6,762 nucleotides of DNA from Candidatus Endomicrobiellum dinenymphae. Lineage in GTDB: Bacteria; Elusimicrobiota; Endomicrobiia; Endomicrobiales; Endomicrobiaceae. The position numbers and the translations under genes are program-made. Positions 1 to 5,191 of the stretch are shown one piece after another (positions within the stretch are counted from its first letter, which is position 1; every line of letters starts with the position of its first letter). The DNA is taken from contig JAIXNA010000050.1 of the NCBI GenBank assembly GCA_020328135.1, positions 133 through 6,894 on the forward strand, given 5' to 3'. Below the pieces are notes generated by a model that was not told the DNA's origin, did not search any database, and saw only the letters and a program-made list of their open reading frames with translations.

Positions 1-137
1 AAGCCAAGTCAAATCAAATCAAATCAAGTCAAGTAAGTAATACAAGTAACACAAATTCAAGTAATATAAGTCAAGTCAAGTCAAGTCAAGTAGTAATACA
101 AGTTCGAGTCAAATAATACAAGCCAAGTAAGCAGCAA
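1..137. repeat. Degenerate pentanucleotide tandem repeat tract
   Basis: The tract is built from 5-bp units close to AAGTC. Seven contiguous units occupy 1-35 (AAGCC, AAGTC, AAATC three times, AAGTC, AAGTA), and five more occupy 68-92 (four AAGTC, then AAGTA). Between and after these runs the 9-mer TAATACAAG occurs at 38-46, 94-102 and 114-122, with a one-base variant (TAATATAAG) at 62-70. AAGCCAAGT occurs at 1-9 and again at 120-128, so there is a higher-order pattern as well as the pentamer. The tract starts at or before the window edge and stops just short of the rsmE stop codon. No open frame or RNA gene is recognisable in it. Its function is unknown; a slippage-prone satellite or a decayed intergenic repeat are both possible. 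Confidence 0.85.
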
Positions 138-138
138 G

Positions 139-867
139 TTAAAGTTGCTGATGTAACAGTAGAACTAAAATACTTGCGACAATTGCGGCAGTTTCTATTC
201 TAAGAATATTGTTGCCAAGTGTTATTGTTTTGATACCAAGCGACTTGGCAAGTTCTACTTCTTCATCTTCAAATCCGCCTTCAGGGCCTATAAAAATATT
301 TGCTTCAACAAACGATGACGACCTTGAGGACAAATGATTTAAAAGAACTTTGTTTTCACTTTCCCACGGCAATATGTTCATGTATCTATTGTTTGTTAAT
401 ACGTTTGCGCATGCAATTTTGAAGTCTAAAGGATCATTTATTTTCATAATGTCATTTCTTTCGCATTGAGAACTTGCGGCGATAGATATTTTTTCATATC
501 GTTCAAGTTTATTTTTTGAAAAATTAGCATTTACGCTTCTTTTAGTATTGATAGGCGTGATTTCTGAAACCCCTATTTCAGCGCATTTTTCTACGAGCCA
601 TTCGAATCTATCCCCTTTAGGTATGGATGTATAAAGTTTTAAAACAAATTCAGATTTTTTATATGAAGAAGACAAAATATTACCTACGATTTCGTTTTTA
701 TTTACAGAATTAATTTTCGCTTTATAAGAATTCCCTAGCCCATCAAAAATCATTATTTCATCATTAGGTTTAAAACGTCGTACAGTGGATACATAATGCG
801 CTTGCTCTCCGCTTATGGAAAAAGTTTTTTCTCTGATAGCTTCAGGTTTTACATAAAAATGAGACAT
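139..867 (-). CDS. rsmE: 16S rRNA (uracil-1498-N3)-methyltransferase RsmE
   Basis: RsmE is a SAM-dependent SPOUT-class enzyme that methylates N3 of U1498 in the 16S rRNA decoding region, acting on the assembled 30S subunit in the cytoplasm. The 242-residue protein has the usual family length. The N-terminal PUA-like RNA-binding part covers about residues 1-70, with H24 and R30/R31 in the expected HYV..VRR context. The SPOUT part follows: KGDRFEWLVEKCAEIGV (84-100), a QCER segment (134-137, family usually EQ..R), GPEGG (194-198) and the knot motif ILRIETA (221-227). The family consensus there is usually LRTETA, so I224 is a small departure. ATG 867 is preceded by AAGGG (876-880) at 8-nt spacing. 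The gene is transcribed away from the ribosomal protein operon and is separated from it by a pseudogene. The frame is intact and the assignment is firm. Confidence 0.95.
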   Translation of the reverse strand: MSHFYVKPEAIREKTFSISGEQAHYVSTVRRFKPNDEIMIFDGLGNSYKAKINSVNKNEIVGNILSSSYKKSEFVLKLYTSIPKGDRFEWLVEKCAEIGVSEITPINTKRSVNANFSKNKLERYEKISIAASSQCERNDIMKINDPLDFKIACANVLTNNRYMNILPWESENKVLLNHLSSRSSSFVEANIFIGPEGGFEDEEVELAKSLGIKTITLGNNILRIETAAIVASILVLLLHQQL

Positions 868-901
868 TTAAAATACCCTTAACGCTCCTATAGTCGATTA
901 C

Positions 902-924
902 ATTATATATAATCTTGAGATTAT
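902..924 (-). promoter_or_regulatory. Possible rsmE promoter -10 with adjacent palindrome
   Basis: Read on the minus strand, 907-902 is a perfect TATAAT about 35 nt upstream of the rsmE start codon. Immediately upstream of it lies a 16-bp inverted repeat, ATAATCT-TG-AGATTAT (909-924), with perfect 7-bp arms. This would sit in the -10/-35 spacer and could be an operator. No convincing -35 is seen: TAGTAG at 930-925 is the hexamer at 17-bp spacing. ATTATATATAAT (902-913) is itself palindromic, so a TATAAT also reads on the plus strand at 908-913. Such AT-rich matches are common by chance in this base composition. Confidence 0.35.
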
Positions 925-939
925 CTACTATTGTAGCGC

Positions 940-1838
940 AAAACGCATGAAATGTTTGTAGAAGATCTTAAAAATCTATAATTATAGACGAAATACGATA
1001 TGCCCTGAAATACTGTCGTACATAAAAATGCATGTTGACAAATATACTACAGCTTTAAAAAATAAGAAAGTAGCCGGCAATTTTATTCTTACAGGTTCTC
1101 AAGTTTTGCTATGATGGCAAGACCCGCCGAATTTTTAGCCGGAAGAATTGCTCTTTTTGAGCTTTTGCCTTTTTCTTTTGAAGAACTCAGAGAAAAACCC
1201 ATGCAAAACGCGAAAGATTATTATGACAACTATTTGTCAACGTATGTTGAGAGAGATGTCAGGCAAATTATCAACATAAAAAATGTGAGTTCGTTTCAAA
1301 TACTTATACAGGTTTTACCTGCAAGGGCAGGAAATTTGCTCAATACACAAGATAAAGCAAGAGATTGCGGTATCTCGCATGCGACTACAAAGAACTAACT
1401 TTCTGTACTGACCGCAAACCGAATAATTTACCTGCTAACGCGCCATATTTTAAGAATACTACAAAACGAGCTGTAAAAACTCCAAAAATATATTTTGCTG
1501 ACACAGGATTGCTTATCCATTTATTAAGATATAAAGATGTGGAGACGCTATTTGCCAGCGCCGTATTGGGAAATGTTTTTTGAGAATATGATTATAATGG
1601 AAGTTTTGAATCATATCAGCAATACAAAATCCGGAGATAATTTATATTTCACGGAGATAATAATGTTGAGATAGATTTGATAGATGATAAGGGACAATCA
1701 TTTGATATGTATAAGGCCAAAGCCAGCAAAACCTTAAAATCCGAAATGGCTAGAAACTTAGCCGTTGTTTATCTAATCTGCTCTAGAAAATTTCTCGTAT
1801 CATTTAATAAAACAAAAATACCGCGGTGGGATTTTTAG
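940..1838 (+). pseudogene. Decayed AAA-family ATPase with DUF4143-like C-terminus
   Basis: Translating in shifting frames recovers one continuous family-like protein. Walker B-like IIIDEIRYA lies at 978-1003, followed by PEILSYIKMHVDKYTTAL, then NFILTGSQ near 1077-1102, MARPAEFLAGRIALFELLPF from 1114, and a DUF4143-like part (YFADTGLLIHLL near 1490-1530; NVEIDLI and YKAKASKT near 1660-1735). Frame breaks are at 976-977, 1002-1003, 1104-1107 (T4 where five T are expected), 1441-1442, 1576-1581 (one extra T in T6) and 1651-1652. TAA 1396-1398 stands where an aromatic residue is expected. Five of six breaks look like single-base losses. The N-terminal P-loop (Walker A) half is missing: only 72 bp separate the fragment from rsmE, too little to hold it. 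Intact relatives are stand-alone AAA_14/DUF4143 ATPases of unclear function. The open pieces at 1111-1398 and 1365-1583 are parts of this wreck, not genes. Confidence 0.88.
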
Positions 1839-1988
1839 GAGACTTTTAGATAAAAATAAACAAATCTGATTTGGAACTTTACACAAGATTATCCGCGCTT
1901 ATGGTCTTCGTTTTTGAAACCTTAGCGCTCTGAATTATTTTACACTCAACAATCTTCAATAGACCTTCCTGCTGAACTAATCTGAGTC
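1839..1988. other. Intergenic stretch with no recognisable gene
   Basis: Between the end of the pseudogene and the rpsF promoter I see no RNA gene and no supported coding region. A short stop-free stretch (1850-1930, ending at TGA 1931) lacks a start codon near its beginning and a ribosome binding site. A small perfect palindrome CAAATC-T-GATTTG lies at 1861-1873, with no T-tract to make it a terminator. The stretch could be further remains of the decayed locus. Confidence 0.5.
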
Positions 1989-2016
1989 TTGCAAAAAAAT
2001 ATTTATTTTGTATAAT
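1989..2016 (+). promoter_or_regulatory. Sigma70-type promoter of the rpsF operon
   Basis: TTGCAA (1989-1994) and a consensus TATAAT (2011-2016) are separated by 16 bp of AT-rich spacer. Transcription would start near 2023, giving a leader of about 85 nt before the rpsF ATG. It is the best promoter-like sequence in the window and sits where the operon needs one. Confidence 0.75.
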
Positions 2017-2041
2017 AGCGCGTAGAACTTTGCTTTGCGTG

Positions 2042-2080
2042 TTTGCGTAAGGCTAAATCTGGGGTCGCAAAATACCTCAG
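2042..2080 (+). promoter_or_regulatory. Structured 5' leader of rpsF, possible autoregulatory RNA
   Basis: CTGGGGT (2059-2065) pairs with ACCTCAG (2074-2080), a 7-bp stem with one G-T wobble and an 8-nt loop CGCAAAAT. The loop part CGCAAA (2066-2071) is complementary to TTTGCG at 2042-2047, and also to the copy at 2034-2039. The leader can therefore form either a pseudoknot or two exclusive structures. It ends 11 nt before the rpsF Shine-Dalgarno AAGGAGG (2092-2098). Autoregulation of rpsF operons by S6:S18 binding to the leader is established in several bacteria. The CCG trinucleotide typical of that motif is absent here, so I do not assign it to that class. Confidence 0.5.
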
Positions 2081-2107
2081 GGAATTCCAAAAAGGAGGCG
2101 TAAAAGC

Positions 2108-2488
2108 ATGAATTACGAAAGCGTATTTATCATTTCTCCAGAACTGCCGATGGATAAAGTTGAAGAACTTACCGCAAAAGCAGTGAAAACCATTGAAGCC
2201 GCGAAAGGAATTGTCAAAACGGTTCGGCAGCTAGGAAAGAAGAGACTTGCTTATTCCGTTAATAAATTCCGTGAAGGAAGTTATGTTTGTATGGAACTTA
2301 GCGGCAATGGCGAGATGGTTAATGCTCTTGAGAGCTTTTTTAAATTTAACGATTCAGTTATAAGATTTCTGACGGTTAAAATTGAAAAGAAAAAAGTTGT
2401 TGCAAAGTCTGCTCCAAAAAAAGTAGAAGTTGTAACAGAAAAGTCTCAAGTGACAGAGGTAAAACAGAATGAACCAACAGCAGAATAG
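2108..2488 (+). CDS. rpsF: 30S ribosomal protein S6
   Basis: S6 is a small-subunit protein that heterodimerises with S18 and binds the central domain of 16S rRNA on the platform. The 126-residue product shows the ferredoxin-like S6 fold signatures: MNYESVFIISPEL at the start, GKKRLAYSVNK (43-53) and FKFNDSVIRFL (78-88). Residues from about 93 onward form a charged, low-complexity tail rich in Lys, Glu, Val and Thr, as is common and variable in this family. ATG 2108 follows a near-perfect Shine-Dalgarno AAGGAGG (2092-2098) at 9-nt spacing. It is the first gene of the plus-strand operon, directly downstream of the predicted promoter and structured leader. Its last 20 nt overlap the start of ssb. 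Confidence 0.97.
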   Translation: MNYESVFIISPELPMDKVEELTAKAVKTIEAAKGIVKTVRQLGKKRLAYSVNKFREGSYVCMELSGNGEMVNALESFFKFNDSVIRFLTVKIEKKKVVAKSAPKKVEVVTEKSQVTEVKQNEPTAE

Positions 2489-2939
2489 CCTCCGCTTGCC
2501 GGAACAAAATAGCGTTATAATGGTTGGCAGACTTACGAGAGATCCTGAACTTAGGCGTACAGGTACAGGAAAGGCGGTTTGTTCGTTTGATATAGCTATT
2601 AGCAGGAGAATAAAAGATACTGTTACCGGTGAATGGAAAGACGCTGACCCTACGTTTGTTCCTGTTATTGTTTGGGGAGACCCGGCGGAAAGATGCGGTG
2701 AACGTTTGAAAAAAGGGTTTCCTATCCATGTGGAAGGAAGACTTCGGACAAACAAGTGGGAAGGAACTGGCGGTACTAAAAAAAGTCGCCTAGAAGTTGT
2801 GGCTTCAAGGGTTCAGTTTCTTTCGATAGTAAGACAGGAAAATGCGGCAATAGGCGCAAAATTTGTTGAGAATGTCAATGAATCATCTACGCAGATTGAT
2901 AATGGCGTCGGCGGTGATGATGAAGATATACCGTTTTAA
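2469..2939 (+). CDS. ssb: Single-stranded DNA-binding protein SSB
   Basis: SSB coats single-stranded DNA during replication, repair and recombination and recruits partner enzymes through its acidic tip. The 156-residue protein has an OB-fold at about 14-118, with the first strand NSVIMVGRLTRDPELR, then SFDIAISRR, FVPVIVWG and a VEGRL turn (88-92). Trp57, Trp69 and Trp97 are candidate DNA-stacking residues. A short flexible linker leads to the canonical C-terminal DDEDIPF (150-156). ATG 2469 lies inside rpsF, giving a 20-nt overlap, and has AGAGGT at 2455-2460 with 8-nt spacing. The later in-frame ATG 2520 would cut off the first OB strand. The location between rpsF and rpsR is the widespread arrangement; in enterobacteria the ssb-derived priB sits there instead. 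Translational coupling to rpsF is likely. Confidence 0.96.
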   Translation: MNQQQNSLRLPEQNSVIMVGRLTRDPELRRTGTGKAVCSFDIAISRRIKDTVTGEWKDADPTFVPVIVWGDPAERCGERLKKGFPIHVEGRLRTNKWEGTGGTKKSRLEVVASRVQFLSIVRQENAAIGAKFVENVNESSTQIDNGVGGDDEDIPF

Positions 2940-2947
2940 GCAGGGTT

Positions 2948-2952
2948 GGAGG
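2948..2952 (+). promoter_or_regulatory. Shine-Dalgarno deciding the rpsR start
   Basis: GGAGG stands 8 nt before ATG 2961. An in-frame TTG at 2946 overlaps this motif and has no site of its own, so the ATG is the better start. The protein then begins [10 protein letters not shown]. Confidence 0.85.
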
Positions 2953-2960
2953 AAAAAATA

Positions 2961-3260
2961 ATGGCATATGTAAAAAAGCTGTCAGGACAGGTCAGACCGC
3001 AAGGTTCAGCTGAAGATCAAGGACGGCCTGGTGGAAAATTCAGAAGAGGCGGACCAATAAGAAGAAAAGTTTGCCGTTTTTGCGCTGACAAAATTGAAAT
3101 AGATTATAAGAATGCAAGTTTGCTTCGCGCGTTTACGACTGAACAAGGCAAGATACTTTCAGGACACATAACTGGCTCATGCGCAAAGCATCAAAGAGAA
3201 CTTGACACGGCAATCAAAAGAGCAAGAATGCTTGCGCTTTTGCCTTTTACGGTAAATTAA
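2961..3260 (+). CDS. rpsR: 30S ribosomal protein S18, cysteine-containing form
   Basis: S18 binds 16S rRNA together with S6 on the 30S platform. From ATG 2961 the product is 99 residues. A basic, glycine-rich N-terminal extension (about 1-35) precedes the conserved core: KVCRFCADK (36-44), [20 protein letters not shown] (47-66), and [20 protein letters not shown] (74-93), ending LLPFTVN. The core keeps a CxxC pair (C38, C41) and a CxxH pair (C74, H77). That is the probable zinc-binding 'C+' form, as opposed to the cysteine-free form found in many bacteria. The gene lies 21 nt after ssb and is presumably cotranscribed with rpsF, its binding partner. A start at TTG 2946 would add five residues (M/L-EEKI) and is less likely. 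Confidence 0.96.
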   Translation: MAYVKKLSGQVRPQGSAEDQGRPGGKFRRGGPIRRKVCRFCADKIEIDYKNASLLRAFTTEQGKILSGHITGSCAKHQRELDTAIKRARMLALLPFTVN

Positions 3261-3266
3261 TTGACG

Positions 3267-3282
3267 TTTTGCGTTCGCAAAA
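3267..3282 (+). promoter_or_regulatory. Inverted repeat in the rpsR-rplI gap
   Basis: TTTTGCG-TT-CGCAAAA is a perfect 7-bp inverted repeat; as RNA it would close as a 6-bp stem with a GUUC loop. It lies 6 nt after the rpsR stop and 18 nt before the rplI Shine-Dalgarno GGAGG (3301-3305). No U-tract follows, so it is not a standard intrinsic terminator. It may be an mRNA processing or stability element, or a protein-binding site. Its two halves match elements in the rpsF leader. Confidence 0.5.
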
Positions 3283-3310
3283 ATGGATTTAGATTGTTCC
3301 GGAGGAAAAA

Positions 3311-3760
3311 ATGAAGGTTATATTAAGGTCCGATGTTACCAACGTCGGGCGTCAGGGCGAAGTTAAAGAAGTTTCGCCCGGGTTTGCAAGAAACTATCTC
3401 GTTCCGCAAAATCTTGCTATGGAAGCTACTTCCCAGAATCTTAAAATTTGGGAAAGAGAAAGAGCTAAGCTAGAAAAACAGAGAGAAGAAGTAATCAATG
3501 TTGCAAAAGAGATTGCCTCTAAAATGGAAGCAACAGAATTTGTTGCAAAGGTCAAAATTGGCGAAAATGGCAAAATTTTTGGTTCGATAACGGCGTCAAA
3601 CGTTTCAAAAATTTTTGAAGAAAAGGGCTTTAAAATTAACAAGCGCGATATTCTCCTCTCTGAGAATATAAAAGAACTTGGGAATTGTGAAATAAACGTA
3701 AGACTTCATCCTGAAGTTGTAGTAAAAATAAAACTTTCTGTTATAAGCAAGAAGGAGTAG
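3311..3760 (+). CDS. rplI: 50S ribosomal protein L9
   Basis: L9 is a large-subunit protein that binds 23S rRNA near the L1 stalk and affects frame maintenance. The product has 149 residues, the same as the E. coli protein. The N-terminal domain (about 1-45) has the family signature: MKVILRSDVTNVGRQGEV, then VSPGFARNYLVPQNLAM. A charged helical connector follows (about 42-75, WERERAKLEKQREEV). The C-terminal domain (about 76-149) contains KIGENGKIFGSITASNV, KRDILLSENIKELG and a final strand region VVVKIKLSVI. ATG 3311 has GGAGG at 3301-3305 with 5-nt spacing. It is separated from rpsR by 50 nt containing an inverted repeat, and is followed by dnaB after 63 nt. The frame is intact and complete. 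Confidence 0.97.
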   Translation: MKVILRSDVTNVGRQGEVKEVSPGFARNYLVPQNLAMEATSQNLKIWERERAKLEKQREEVINVAKEIASKMEATEFVAKVKIGENGKIFGSITASNVSKIFEEKGFKINKRDILLSENIKELGNCEINVRLHPEVVVKIKLSVISKKE

Positions 3761-3764
3761 TACA

Positions 3765-3807
3765 GTCAACTGATTTTATGTTGACCATAGATATAGGTAT
3801 TTATAGA
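3765..3807 (+). promoter_or_regulatory. Inverted repeat and weak possible promoter before dnaB
   Basis: GTCAAC (3765-3770) and GTTGAC (3780-3785) form a 6-bp inverted repeat around a 9-nt AT-rich loop, starting 4 nt after the rplI stop. The right arm overlaps TTGACC (3781-3786), a fair -35. TATAGA (3802-3807) could be the -10, but the 15-bp spacer is short and the start would be only about 10 nt from the dnaB ATG. This could be an internal promoter or just an mRNA hairpin; the evidence is weak. Confidence 0.25.
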
Positions 3808-3823
3808 GCAAGTCGGTGTAACA

Positions 3824-5191
3824 ATGACAAACATAATGGAAAAAGTTCCACCTCAAGCTGTAGATGTAGAAATGGCTATTTTGGGCGCGATGCTTATAGA
3901 AAAGGAAGCTATTTTGAAAGTTGTGGATATAGTAAACGAGGGGGACTTCTACAAAGAGATACACAGACAAATTTTTTTAACAATTTACGATTTATATATT
4001 GAAAATCAGCCGATTGATTTGTATACAGTCTCAGATGCTTTAAAAAAGAATGGTATGTTTGCCGAAGTTGGCGGAGTGTCGTATCTTGCAAGTTTGATTG
4101 AGTCTGTGCAGACTGCTGCAAATGTTGAGTATTATTCTTCGATTATACGCGATAAGTCGATATCAAGGCAGCTTATTAATACGGGATCAACGATAGTAAC
4201 CGATGCGTTTAATGAACAGAATTCTCCTGAGGAAGTGCTAGACAAATCACAGGCAGCTTTGTTTAGTATTTCACAGAAGAAAGGAAAAAAAGGACTTGAG
4301 AGCGTATCTAAACTTGTAATGCCTATGCTTCAAAAGCTTGAAAGGTTGCATTCTAATCCAAAAGATATTTCTGGACTTTCAACAGGGTTTGCCGATTTTG
4401 ACTCCAAAACTGCAGGGCTTCATCCGTCTGAGCTTGTAGTTTTGGCAGCGCGTCCTTCTATGGGCAAAACTGCTTTAGCTTTAAATATTGCAGAACATGT
4501 CGCTGTTGATCAGAAAAAACCTGTCGCTATTTTCTCTCTTGAGATGAAACAAGAAGTATTAATGTCGAGATTTTTAGCCTCTTTGGCAAGAGTTAATGCA
4601 GGTAAATTAAGAAATGGTCAATATAGCAGTTCGGACTGGCCTAGACTTACAAACGCCGCCGGGAAAATTGCCGAAGCGCCTATTTTTATTGATGACGATT
4701 CCAGCATAAGTGTTATAGAGCTTAGAGCGCGCGCAAGAAAACTTGCGACAGAACTGAACGCAAAGGATAATCCTTTAGCTTTAATAATAATAGATTATAT
4801 TCAGTTTATACAAGGTACGGGAAAAAAGTTTGAGTCTCGCCAGCAGGAGGTATCGGAAATCTCAAGATCTCTTAAGGCGTTGTCCAAAGATTTAGATGTT
4901 CCTGTAATTGTTTTGTCGCAGCTTTCGAGAAGAACGGAAGATAGGGGGAGAAAAGATAATAGACCCCAACTTTCTGATTTAAGAGATTCAGGCGCAATTG
5001 AACAAGACGCCGATGTTGTTGCTATGCTTTACAGAGAAGGATATTATAATAGGGAAGATCCTGATTTGCAAAAAAAGGCGACGCTTATAATATGCAAACA
5101 GAGAAATGGTCCGACCGGCGATATAAATTTAGTTTTTGAAGGCGAATACACAAAATTTTCTGATGAATCCAAAATACAGGATAATTATTAA
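3824..5191 (+). CDS. dnaB: Replicative DNA helicase DnaB
   Basis: DnaB is the hexameric ATP-driven helicase that unwinds DNA at the replication fork and works with primase. The 455-residue product is close to normal family length, with no intein. The N-terminal domain (about 5-110) begins VPPQAVDVEMAILGAML. A linker (about 150-185) leads to the RecA-like motor: Walker A ARPSMGKT (209-216, K215), catalytic-type E240 in FSLEM, Walker B LIIIDYIQF (320-328, D324), SQLSRR (365-370), SGAIEQDADVV, and KQRNGPTG (425-432) containing the arginine-finger-type R427. ATG 3824 has no strong Shine-Dalgarno, only a weak GG-containing stretch (CGGTG) upstream. ATG 3836 (MEKVPPQ) is an alternative with no better site. 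The stop TAA overlaps the alr ATG by one base (TAATG), suggesting translational coupling. The identity is firm; the exact start is less so. Confidence 0.97.
   Translation: MTNIMEKVPPQAVDVEMAILGAMLIEKEAILKVVDIVNEGDFYKEIHRQIFLTIYDLYIENQPIDLYTVSDALKKNGMFAEVGGVSYLASLIESVQTAANVEYYSSIIRDKSISRQLINTGSTIVTDAFNEQNSPEEVLDKSQAALFSISQKKGKKGLESVSKLVMPMLQKLERLHSNPKDISGLSTGFADFDSKTAGLHPSELVVLAARPSMGKTALALNIAEHVAVDQKKPVAIFSLEMKQEVLMSRFLASLARVNAGKLRNGQYSSSDWPRLTNAAGKIAEAPIFIDDDSSISVIELRARARKLATELNAKDNPLALIIIDYIQFIQGTGKKFESRQQEVSEISRSLKALSKDLDVPVIVLSQLSRRTEDRGRKDNRPQLSDLRDSGAIEQDADVVAMLYREGYYNREDPDLQKKATLIICKQRNGPTGDINLVFEGEYTKFSDESKIQDNY

Noticed and set aside
1..137. CRISPR array
   Set aside because: Units are about 5 bp and contiguous or irregularly spaced. 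There are no 23-40 bp direct repeats with unique spacers and no cas genes.
132..150. Hairpin CAGCAA/TTGCTG over the rsmE stop as a terminator
   Set aside because: The stem has only 6 bp with a 7-nt loop, and no T-tract follows on the minus strand. The right-hand sequence also encodes the last rsmE codons.
1111..1583. Two small plus-strand genes (1111-1398 and 1365-1583)
   Set aside because: Their translations are consecutive pieces of one AAA/DUF4143-like protein, joined through frame breaks and a premature stop. Neither has its own ribosome binding site.
1850..1930. Short open stretch of 27 codons after the pseudogene
   Set aside because: It has no start codon near its beginning, no ribosome binding site and no recognisable similarity.
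2354..2755. Long minus-strand open frames opposite rpsF and ssb
   Set aside because: They lie antisense to two clearly conserved genes, show low-complexity Phe/Ser/Leu-rich translations and have no domain signature.
2946..2960. TTG-started N-terminal extension of S18
   Set aside because: The TTG overlaps the GGAGG that serves ATG 2961. The added residues EEKI are not part of the family, and no upstream binding site exists for the TTG.
3267..3283. Intrinsic terminator between rpsR and rplI
   Set aside because: The hairpin is followed by an A run on the plus strand, not T, and the downstream genes clearly continue the operon.
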